64,000 nt of DNA. Origin: Halocaridina rubra. Lineage: Eukaryota > Arthropoda > Malacostraca > Decapoda > Atyidae. Both the position numbers and the translations under genes were made by a program. The stretch is taken from positions 1 to 64,000 of the forward strand of contig JAXCGZ010021108.1 of assembly GCA_037179515.1 (NCBI GenBank). Direction: 5' to 3'. The notes under the pieces were generated by a model, which was not told the origin of the DNA, did not search any database, and worked only from the letters and a program-made list of their open reading frames with translations. This document shows positions 24,601-36,600 of the stretch, piece by piece (the first letter of the stretch is position 1; every line of letters starts with the position of its first letter).

Positions 24601-27600
24601 AAAGGTATTTTACATTTATTTGTACGTTTACTGTATAAACCTTCCCTGTACTGTTAAAAAACCACCCTTTACTTTATTAATAACAGCATGCAAGCATAAA
24701 TTTAAATTTTTTTGTATATGAAAGTGATAGGTATACTTATGTGAAAGAACCATATTATCATCATGTTCTTGTGAGAGTTCTTGGAGTGCTGTCACGTGTT
24801 CATACAGGGCTGCCAGACGTTCGAGTGTAAGGCCAGGGTCTTCGATTTCCTCGTGGCTCAGTTACGAAGTGAATTGAATATACAGTACGTAGGAAAACTC
24901 TTGATCATTATGAAAAATATTGAAGTGGTGAGGCCAAGTATCCTATCAGTGATATTTTGAAATACAATAGTACTTTTTACACTGTACAAACTGGTCTCAA
25001 TTCATGTCAGTGTTCAGAAACCAATTGTGTTCCTTCTCCTATAATGGAGGTGGATGGCATTGAAAACTGTTAAAATGACACTAGTGCTCCCCCAGTAGAG
25101 GAAATCTCTTAAATCAGACATTAAAGAAGATATGCAGAAGCCGCTTGAATTAAAGAGGAGTCTGTTGAGGCAAAGGAAATGATACCGATGCTCCCCCAGT
25201 AGAGGAAATCTTGTAAATCACACGTTAAAGAAGATCTGCAGAAGCTGCTTGAAATTAAAGTCTGTTAAGGCAAAGGAAATGATACTGATTCTCCCCCAGT
25301 AGAGGAAATCTTGTTATTCACACATTAAAGAAGGTCTGCAGAAGCCGCTTGAAATTAAAGAGTCTGTTAAGGCAAAGGAAATGATACTGATGCTCCCCCA
25401 GTAGAAGAAATCTCTTGTAAATCACACGTTAAAGAAGATCTGCAAGAGCCGCTTGAAATTAAAGAGGGGCCTTTTGAGGCATAGGAGACTGTTATCGAAA
25501 GAACCCAACCCCTGAAGCATAACATATTATTAAGCATAATGCGAACTGCGCACATGTCAGCTAGACTGAACGAGTGAGGCGAGACAATGGAAGATGGTGG
25601 GAGAACCAAAGTTCAATCAAAACGCCAATAAGACCCCGTGATACAGAACATACAGAAAAACAATTCTGTGATTCGTGGTCTCCCACCCTTTCAGCCAATA
25701 GCATTCCGTGAACGATCTCACTTAGGTGCGAGCCTTTGCGTTTTCCAAGACGCCAATACAGTGTACGCTATCATACAGTATTTCACATGGTGCAATACTG
25801 TGAGTGTATATGTTTAAATTTGTTTTTTTACTATTCTTTACTGTTTTATTGCTCTTAGGCTAGGAAATATTAATATCATCAATAAAATAATGAAAATTTC
25901 AATATCTACTAGCTCAAGTAGGTGCGACCCTTTTCGTTTTCCGAAACGCTGATACCGGTATCTTATTTTACATGGTGTAATACTGTGATTATTTATGTTT
26001 TTTACTGTTTTATTATTCTTAGGCTAAGAAATACATATTTTATATCAATAAAATAATGAAGCTACTGGAATTTTAATATATGCTAGCTCACGTAGGTGTG
26101 ACCCTTTGGGTTTTCCGAAACGCTGATACCGGTATCGTACTTTCTATGGTGCAGAGTTGAATGTTAAAATTTATGTTTTTTTACTATTTCTTACTGTTTT
26201 ATTATTCTTAGGCTTGGAAATACATTTTTGTATCAATGAAATAATGAAAATTTTTGTTTTCAATAAAATAATGAAAATACTGAAAATTTTTATTTCTTAA
26301 AATTTTAATATTTTCGCATATACCCAGAAAAAACAATCGCCAAAAAAAAACGCGATACAGTAAATCCGCAATAGGTGAACCGCAATATAGCGAGGGATTA
26401 CTGTAAACTTCATCATCACCCTCATTGTCATCATTACTGTACCCCTCTCTGCTCTCACATGTTAGTCTCGTAAAGTTACTGTATTATCATTATTGTTTTT
26501 ATAAATATAATGTGTTATTATTATAGGTATTATTTTTGTACAGTACATATAGGTTATTCATGGTAAACTTACATATCACGCTCATATAGCTTTACACCTG
26601 CGTGCTGTTATTTATGGTAAACTTACCTGTCACACTCATATAATATGGTGCTGCTACTTTGCGGATTTTCACCTAGCGGGTGGTCCCGGAATGTAACACC
26701 AGCGATAAACGAGGGATTACTGTATAGGTTATTATAGCCGGTTCATATTTTTATTAAGAAATTATTAACTCTCCTATTTGATATTCATTGAAATGGGTAT
26801 ATATAATTGTAAGAAGGTCATAGGTATTGATAAATTAATATTTCATTTAGAGGCGAATTACCAACCCCTTGCTCCCCTGTCATGTTAATTGTCATTTATA
26901 GTACATCAGGAATACAAATAAGATGTTCTTACTTTGCTACACTAGTTGTGGATGCCCTGTTGATCCAGGTGGGTAAAAACAGTATTTAAGAAACAAGTTG
27001 ATGAAAAATTTATGTAGTGAGCATGTATATTTTCAGGTACAGAAATTTTACCTCCAGGCAGTTCCTGTGGAAATATGACCAATGAAGCTGCATCTGCACT
27101 TGGACTCTCAACAAAAACAGTTGTAGCAACATCTCTTATAGATGCACATGCTGGTGGCCTTGCCCTTGTTTCTGCTCATGCTACTTGCCAGAAAGATCTT
27201 ATTGGTAGACTAGGTGAGTGTTGGTAAAAATATATTTCCCTATTGTTTTCTGTTCTTTGTTCAATAAATTTCTGAGTATTTTCAGTTTAAATTGATACCT
27301 TGCATGCTCTGATCTTTTTCTTTACATGTCTCATTTTTATTTGGTCATATTTCTGTAATTTTTTTGAAAATGATGAATTCACTGTAGATTTTAATATATT
27401 CTATGCTGTTTTAGCACATGTACTTAGTTTTACGCAATATTAACAAAGTCAGTATAATTTATTGTAACGATTTTCTGCACATTGAAAACCAGGCAGGCTT
27501 TCTTAATATTACCAATGGGCATTTGACAAAAAGTAGATACATTCATTTATTTGTGTCTGTCAAATACAGGGTTAGTTTGTGGTACATCAACTTGCCATAT

Positions 27601-30600
27601 GTGTGTCAGTAATGATCCAGTATTTGTTGAGGGTGTATGGGGACCTTATTTTAGCGCTATGGTACCAGGATGCTGGCTAAATGAAGGTGGACTGAGTGCA
27701 ACAGGAGCCCTAGTTGATCACATCATTAAAAACCATTCAGCTTCAAAGGACTACCTTGAAGAGTAAGGCAATAAGAGTATATTAAATACAATAATCTTTC
27801 TCTTTGGCAAGTGAAAAAGAATTTTGTACCCATTTTGCTTTTATTTCAGAAGAGAAGACTATAGAGGAAAAGGGTTGAGGTAATGGCAAACCTCTCCTAC
27901 CTGAATTTTTTTTCTTGCTATGAAGCAACTAGCAGAGGAAACAAGGATAAGCAGGGTATGATATAGCCCTGCTACTCTACTACTTTTTGGCCACTCGTAC
28001 TAAGTTCAACAGCATATGGTATATTGATTGAAAAAAAAATCCTCAATGTACATAAATATTTACATTATAAGCAAGTCATTACTTTCCAGAGAAGCCATCA
28101 GAGTGAATGTGAACGTATTAATAGAGCTGAAAGTCTATGATTAATTATTTTAAAGAAAATTCTGGAGGATTGGAATGCAATTCTACAACTCCCTTCTTCC
28201 TTTTACCATCTCTCATAATATACTGAACACAAAGGGTCAAAATTTTCACTTTCTCTTACATATTTTAAAAATAGAAACATATACTATCTCAAAAGTATAG
28301 AAATTCAGAGACAGAGTCCTTGTAGAATAATAATGATAATAATTTTTTACACATATTGCTATCTACCTCGAGATGGATATCAAAGAATAAATTTGCATAA
28401 ACAAGGTCAAGGCATTGCCACTTAGAAATGCATATTTACATACAAACATACATACATACACCTATAAACACACACACATACGGCAGGCATTAGAACTTAC
28501 TCGATCAGTATCTCTCGAAATTTTCCTTATGGTGTTGAGTGAATCGGGTCTAAAGTATAGAACTTAAACCAGATTTGCCTGAATAGAGATACTGCAGAGT
28601 ATTGTCAATTAAATTGTAGATTTTTAACAGACAACTCGTCAGCCTACAACTTTATAGGATGCCAATTTTAACAGCTACCTTTGTATTCGTGTGTATTTTG
28701 AATGTAATCGTATTTACAGCTATATGTTTGGTATTTTTCTTTTTAAATTCTGTATAATCAAATATATAAACAAATCAATAAATAAAGCTATTAACTTGAT
28801 GAATATGAATACAGCTGTGCTGTTAGCTGTGTATTCATGTGTATTTCGAATGAAACCATATTTATAGCTGTGTTTGTTTTTTTTAAATTCAATATAATCC
28901 TTCATTATAACCAAATATATATAAAAATAAATAAAGCCAATTACATGATAAATTTGAATACAGCAGTGCTGCTAGTTGTGTAATCCTCCGCCGCTTTCAC
29001 AAACTATTTTGGCACGCGGCCTGAAGTTACTGCACCAGCCAGGTAGGTTTAAAAATTAATTTATTAATCATTTTTTGGCCTTTGTCGTAACGACGAAACG
29101 ATGTAACTCGGAATGATGTTATATGAGAACCTACTGTATAATAGAAAGAGCAAAAAGCTTTATACAGCTGTGAAAGAGTTTGAGAGTATTAGCAGTAGAA
29201 ATGCAAGAATCAGAATTGAGGCCAAGTGGTTTAAGGTCACAGTGCTATCAGTACATGCTCCAACTGAGGTTAGTGAGGAAAATGTTAAAGACCAGTGGTA
29301 TGATGAAATACAAGAAGTTTTGAATAGAGTTCCAGGACATGATGTGTTCATAGTTCTTGGTGATATGAATGCACAAATAGGAAGAGAAACTGTAGCTTTT
29401 AAGGGAATAATTTGTAAGCACAGCTTACATGATACTAGCAACGATAATGGGATAAGGATGGCCACACTTGCTTCAAAATACAACCTAGTAATTGGGGGCA
29501 CCGTATTCCCACATAAGGACAAACAAAAAGGCACATGGATATCTCCAGATGGAAACACCATAAATCAAATAGACCATGTAATGGTTAAAAGAAAGGCATT
29601 GATGATGTAAGAGCCTTTAGGGGGGCAGACTGTGACTCAGACCATTTCTTACTCGTGACTAAAGTGCGTGTAAAGCTGGCTTTAAGAAGAAAGAGCTCTA
29701 CCAGGAAAGAAGTTCTAAATGTTGAGAAGCTTAAACATGAAGAAGAACGAATACAGTATCAAATAGCAGTGGAAAATAAGTTTAGCACTCTTGAAAATAT
29801 GTAGAACATGGAAGATGTTAATTGGAGTAATGTGAAGGACATTGCTATTCAGTCTGCCCAGGAAACAATAGGTACTTCCCCAAGAAGAAGAAGGAAAAGA
29901 TGGTTTGGAGAAGATTGTGAGAGAGCTGCCATAAAGAGAAGTAAATCACGAATTGAATGGTTTGATGATAGAATATTAACAAGAAAAGAGAATTCCCAGA
30001 TGCTAGCGCATACGCCTGTAGAATTAATAGGAGGAATAAACGAGAGGCTGTGAATCAGAATTTGAGGGAGATAGAGAGAGTTAGACGAGAGGCTAGAGTT
30101 AGAGCTCAGTTCCTTGGAATCAACGGGATCAAGAAAGAATATCAGCCGAGATTGGGAATGATTAAGACTAAAAATGGGGAATATTTAACTGGTGATGAAC
30201 AGATTAAGGATAGATGGAGAGAGCATTTTGAAGAACTTTTAAATAGGCCAGAACCACGAAGTGCCAGTAAGAAGAAGAGAAATAGACAATAGAGTACAAG
30301 ATGAAGATGAGGACATGCCCTCCGATGAGAAAATATTGAGAGCGATCATGAACATGAAAAACAACAAGGCAGCAGGGATTGATGATGTGTATGCCGAGCT
30401 GATTAAATATGGAGGCAGGAGATTTCATCAAGACTTAATTAAAGTAGTGGAGAATATATGGCTCCTTGAAGTAATGCCAGAGGAGTGAGAGGAAGGTATC
30501 ATGATAACGATACACAAGAAAGGAGAAAGAACAGAATGTGCTAACTACAGAGGACTTTGCCTCCTCACGGTTGGATACAAAATATTAACTAAAGTTTTAT

Positions 30601-33600
30601 ATGAACGACTAAATGCACATTGTGAGAATATACTGGGAGAATACCAAGCTGGTTTTAGACGCAATAAATCGACCATCAATCACATATTTACATTAAGACA
30701 AATTCTTTAGAAATATAGAGAGTATGATAAAGAAAGCTGGCATGTCTTCGTTGATTTTAAGCAAGCCTATGACAGCATACATCGGGAATCCTTGTGGAAC
30801 ATCATGAGAGAATTCAGAATACCAGAGAAGCTCATCAGACTGGTGCAGATGTGTTACAGGAACATGAAATGTAGAGTGAGAGTTGGTGGAGAGCTAATTG
30901 AACCCTTTGAGGTTAGGGGAGGCTTGAAGCAGGGCTGTGCATTGTCCACTCTGCTATTCAACTTGGTGCTTGAGTGGGTTATGAGGTGGATTCCAGTAAG
31001 AGGAGGATTACATCTGGGGAATGTGACTTGTGACAGGATGGCATATGCTGACGATGTGGATCTGATGGATGAGGACTTGGATATTATATAAGGAAGTAGC
31101 AGATCGAGTGGGACTTGCAATAAATCGATCTAAGACTAAGAGTATGAAAGCCTCAAGAGCAGGTGCTGTACTAGGAAATGTCGGATGTGGAGGCTTAGAA
31201 CTGGAAGGTATCGAAAATTTTAAATATCTGGGCTCTACAGTTAATTCACAGAACGAAGTTAAAGAAGAAATAAAACTTAGAATAGCATCCGCTGCAAGAT
31301 GTAGTTGGGCCATAAATGAGGTACTTAGTTCTAGCATTGTATCAAGAAGAACAAACTTACAGGCCTGTAGCACCGTATGTTAACATACAGATGTGAAACA
31401 TGGAGCATAACCAAGCAACTTGAAAGAATGTTAGAGGTATTTGAGAATGGAATTTTGCAAAGAATATGTGGTCCAGTTAGAGATGAAGTTTCAGGAGAGT
31501 GGAAGAAAGCTGACTGGACTGCCACCTGTCACCAGCATCATTAGAGGGAGGAGATTGACATGGGCAGGCCATGTAGCCAGAATGGCAAACAATAGCATTT
31601 TGGGAGGTATTGCAAGGAGATTGCCTGTTGGTAGGAGACCTGTTGGGAGACCTCGACATAGATGGGAGGACAGTGTAAAGAGGGATGTGGCCAATTTAGG
31701 AATGGAAGACCTAAATAACTGGTGGAATGAAGCAATGGACCGTAACCAGTGAAGGCTTCTTGTAGTGGCGTCAAGGGACCACAGAGGTCCGCAGCCAGCG
31801 GAGTGAGTGAGTAATTACCAAAGTCCAATTTTAAGTTAGGATGTGTGTTACCAGAAAAGAGGTGAACTAAGTAACTAAATTAGTACTCATATGAAGATAT
31901 AGAAATTCTGTGTGGAGCTTAAATAGGATCTTTAATCTCTCTCTTTTTTTCTCTCCCTATATTATGTAAAAGGCAAAACATCAAAATGAATCCATCTCTG
32001 TTCCTAACTCCCCATCCAGTGGTCAGGGGAGGGGTGGCAGAGGATCTCTGGGGGTTTTAGGAGGAGGAGAAGTGGCTCTTAGAAGCCTGAAGCAATAAGC
32101 TAATAAGCCTGGACGATAGAATTTGAAATATGGATAGAGAAATGAGAGCATGAAACAATTAGAATGGTGAGATAAATAAAGAAGCTGGAAGGGGAAAAGA
32201 GTTAACTAGAAAACAAAATTTCTAAGCAAGAAGAGAACAACAAACATCTGAATAACAACCTGAAGGAAATAAATGTTAGTTCACTGATCTTTTCTGAGAG
32301 AAATGAGATTGCAGCCTGGAATGGCTAGATAAAGGAAAACATCTAAAAATTTAGAAAAGAGTTTCAGGAGCTAAATACAGCATATGATGCCATGAAAACT
32401 TACATTGCAGATGCAATAAAGGGGAATGTGGCAGTAAAAGACCGTGAGGTTGGTGGCCCTGGAAAACGTACAAACAGTCGCTATAAAGAAACAGCAATAG
32501 AAAAAATGAAAGATGTTATGATGGAAAGGGCTAATCCACTGATTAAGCAGGCACTTGATTAAGAGAAGACAGTGGTAATCTCAGGCTTAAGTGCATCCCA
32601 GGAGTCAACATGGCAGGGGAGACTTTGAACAAAATGAAGCTAGGGTCATAGACCTTATAAAGAAGCTTGGAGTAGTATGCAGTCAGGAGAATATTATAAG
32701 CATTCTCCAACTTGGTAAATATTCTATGGAGGGAAAGGAAAGACAAACAAAAGTAACCTTTGAGAGAGTGGCAACATGTAGAGAAATACTGATGAGAAAA
32801 AACCTAAAAGACTTTCAAGAATTCAAAACAGTGTTCATTAGACCATACAGAACACAGAGATGGAAATAATAAAAAACTTGTTGCAAGAGGTTAGAAAGTT
32901 AAATGAGGGAAGAAATGAATAAGAGAAGAAAATGTTTTGTTTCATAGTTCTTCCAGACAAAGAGGAAATAAAGGAGATAATAATAGAAGATGCAGGGATG
33001 TGGCCTCATTAAGATTGCTGTACACAAATGCTGATGGAATAGCTGGTAAGGCAGTAGAATTAAGAGATAGGCTTCGTAACAGTAAGGCAGATATAGTAGC
33101 GGTTACAGAGACTAAGTAAAGTGAGGACATAATCATTGTCACAGTTTTTCCTAAGGGCTTCAGAATATTAAGGGTTGAAAGATCTGAGAGGACTGGTGGA
33201 GAGATAGCACTGCTCATAAGTGAAAGATATCCAGTTGAAGAAATAAACTTGGCTATAGAAAGTGAGTTCAAGGAATTTCTTGTTGCTCACATAAATACTG
33301 GGAAAGAGAGCATTACAATAACTTATATATAAGCCACAAGGAACCAACACAGGCTAGAAGTTTATGAGGAAAGCCATATAGGTACTGTTGAAGTCATAAA
33401 CTCAGTTGTTAGCATTTCACGGGAGAGAAAAAGAATTTTGATTATGGGAGATTTTAATTATAGAGAGATCGATTAGATAAATCTTGACCCACACAGTGGT
33501 GAGGACTTACTCGTGGCAAAATTCCTATATTGCGTCAAGGAAACTTCCCACACCAAAATGAACTGAAACAAACGAGGGCCAGGGGTGAAGATGAGCCATC

Positions 33601-36600
33601 GCTGCTTCATCTAGTATTCACAGATAATGTGTTGGATATTGGAAAACTTGAGTATGAACCACCAATTGGAAAGAGTGACCACTGTGTGTTATTGATGGAG
33701 TATATTATCAAAGATGTCCTGCCTGAAAGTAAAGGCACTGAGGACACGAGAAGGAACTATCCAAAAGTAAATTACATTATAATTAATGAGATTTTGCAGC
33801 TATTGACTGGAGGACCTTTTTAGCAACAAATCTGTAAAAGAAATGTACGACATCTTTTGTGTGTAATATGGGAAAATAATAGATTGTTGCATACCTTCCA
33901 ACAAAATAGTAGTAATGCATGCCAGAGAGAAATGGTTCAATAATGAGTGTAAGAGAGCTAAGGAGTGGAGAGACAAATGATGGAAAAGGTATGGGAGGAG
34001 AAAAAGCATAAATGCATGGACTTATAAAAGAGCAAGAAATTATTACCTATGTAAAAGAAGAGATGCAGAGAGAGACTATGAAAAGGATATCACAGGAAGG
34101 CTAAAGAAAATCCCATTCTTTTCCACATCTTTATCAGAGGAAAACTGAAGGGCAAAGAACAGCTTTTAAAGCTAGAGAGAGCGGATGGAAGCATCATTGA
34201 GATGGATGAAGAAGGGAACAAGGAGTTTCAGTCAGTATTTACAGCATAGAATACCCCACCCCCTCAGATTACAGAGCTAGGAGCTCAGGGGCCAGTATTG
34301 AAAACATCATCTTTTCAATCAGAGGTATGCAAAGTGCTAATAGAGTTAGGTGCTCATAAGGCTACAAATCCTGATGATATATCTCTTATGTACTTAAGAA
34401 ATGTCCTAAATCTATATCAGCATCACTATGTATCATATTTGAAAAGTTTCTGTAATTAGGGGAGATCCCAAGATGCTGTAAACAAGCAAACATGGTGCCT
34501 ATCTTTAAAAAGGGAAGGAGGGCTACAGCTCTAAGCTATAGACCTGTTTCCTTGACCAGCATAGCTCGTAAAGCTATGGAGAAACTACTAAGAAAACACA
34601 TCTCTCTTCACTTGGAATACTTCAACATATTGTCAGTGAGACAATATGGCTTAAGAGAAGGTAGATTAACAGTAACAAACTTATTAGAAATATATGATGA
34701 GGTAAGCCGAATCTTACCGGAAAGAGAGGGCTGGGCAGATTGCCTATTCTTAGACTTCCAGAAGGCATTTGATACGGTCCCACACGGGAGACTTATCAAG
34801 AAGCTGCAAGTAATGGCGAGAATAGGTGAAAATGTCGTGGAATGGATATTAACTTACTTAGACGGAAGGGAAAAGAGGATTAGAGTAAGACACTCGGTGT
34901 CTGAATGTAAAAGGGTTAGTAGTGGAAATCCACAGCATTCAGGTTTAGGGCCACTTTTGTTCGTTGTATATGTAAATGACCTATCAGAGTCTGTAAATTT
35001 GTTCATGAATATGTTTGCAGATGATGCAATTATTGTGATGAAAGTAAGAGACGAGAACAATGGTAGAGAACTTCTGGAAGACCTAAATAGTCTGCATTAG
35101 GTCAGAAAAGTGGCTAATGACATTCAATACTTCTAAATGTAAAGTAATGAGAATGGGTACAAGAAGGCCCAAGCTTGACTACTCAATGGCAGGAGCAGAA
35201 CTTCAAGAAACAGAAAATGAGAGAGATATAGGAGTAATCATTGTGGCAGATTTGTCTCCAGAAATGGCATAGCAAGGGCAGCATATGTTTTATTAGCAAG
35301 TGTAATGGTAGCCTTCAGGCTTATGGATATGAAATGTTCAGAAATATTTATGTAACCTATGTGAAGCCAAAGCTTGAACATGCAGCTCCCTTTTGGAATC
35401 CACACTTGAAAAAGTTTTCAAAGACATGCCACGAAACTGGTGCCAGAAATATTAAATCTCAGTTATGTGGAGAGACTGAGGAAATTAAACTTAAAATCAC
35501 TCAAAGCTAGAAGAATTAGTGGGGATATGGTGACGGTTATTAAAGTCCTTCATGGTTATGACAGAGTGGATAGGGATCAGTATTTTGATGTGGCTAGCAC
35601 TAGAACTAAAGGTAATATTTTGAAGCTTCGTAAGAAATCTTCTTTGCAGGATGTAAGGAAGTACTCTCTTAGTGTAAGAGTAGTTGATGATTGGAATTGG
35701 CTAAGCGATGAGGTAGTTAATACTAACTCTTTCTCATAAGCACAATTAGGTAATTACCATGAGGTAATTGCATACATACATACATGCATGCATATGTATG
35801 TAGATACATACATACATACATACATTCATTCATACTTATTCATTTAAATTCCTCCCTGTAAAAGAGGTGACTAAGTCAACGTATGCATTCATTCTGCAAA
35901 AAACACTCATTCTATTCCTATTATTTTACCACCTTGAAGATGAAAGGTTCTTACACTTACCCACCCCAACGGCACTTTTGCTTCACGCACACGTTGAAAG
36001 CCTTGGAGCATGACAGCCGTAGCTGGTTAATGTTTTTGTTGTTGTTGTCATTCCCTAAGCTGCCTGGCCAAACAGCCTGAGTCCTTATGAATGGCCGCAG
36101 CATATCCCAGGCATTTCCACAGGGTTATCAGGGAATGTATGTTATGTTGTTGGTGTATGCGACTGTATATGGTGCAATCTTCCATAATGAATATGATGGT
36201 TTTAGGTGATGTGTTACATATTAGATAGGCATCACTGATGGAATCATCCAGCCTCTTCTGATACCTCGGATGAGCTTGGTGGTGCCCACATTGAATCCTG
36301 GTGGGGTGGATTATGTCCTCACAGGAAAGGGAGGATTCAGAAGGACAAATATTAGGAGGTTGTGCATGCAACTGTGTATTGTCAGGGAGTGGATGCATGG
36401 TATGATGAGTAAGTTGAGTATAGAGCCATAACGGGTATGCACCACTGCTTCATCTTACAGCAAGTCCTCCACACCCATGCCTGCTGGTCTGTGGCACAGA
36501 GCAAGTGCAGGATACTTTCTGTTCTGCCTCATCCACCCACAATTTTCCCTACTGTTTCCTATCTCTTGTACTCTTTCTTCCTTGTTTCACTGACATATCA

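Larger units (their letters stand above)
24513..26403 (+). mobile_element. Inner Tigger/pogo-like non-autonomous element carrying coding-type repeats
   Basis: Left terminus CAGTGATCCCTCGTTTATCG, right terminus (complement) CAGTAATCCCTCGCTATATT, flanked by TA at 24511-24512 and 26404-26405. Same architecture as 37995-39671: left end with GCGAAGTAGGATCACCC, a variable middle, then a right arm beginning near 25545 (CTGAACGAGTGAGGCGAGACA) with subterminal tandem repeats. The middle here is not transposase but a decayed coding-like segment (24880-25500). Confidence 0.8.
23991..26722 (-). mobile_element. Outer Tigger/pogo-like element, interrupted by a sibling
   Basis: Its two ends are 23991-24512 and 26406-26722. 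Termini are TAGTAATCCCTTGC (first base C to T) on the left and GAGGGATTACTG on the right, flanked by TA at 23989-23990 and 26723-26724. The left piece is an inverted copy of the right arm of the inner element, and the right piece an inverted copy of its left end. Removing the inner element and one TA restores one short element of about 840 bases in minus orientation. No transposase remains. Confidence 0.75.

Noticed and set aside
25086..25490. CRISPR-like array (four repeats)
   Set aside because: Units are contiguous 100-104-base repeats without short repeats and unique spacers, in a eukaryotic transposon.
24001..26403. A single long-terminal-inverted-repeat element from 23991 to 26403
   Set aside because: It leaves the termini at 24513 and 26722 and their TA flanks unexplained; the nested pair accounts for all four ends.
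31541..31828. 95-residue minus-strand frame and neighbours at 30854-31694
   Set aside because: Antisense shadows of the RTE reverse transcriptase.
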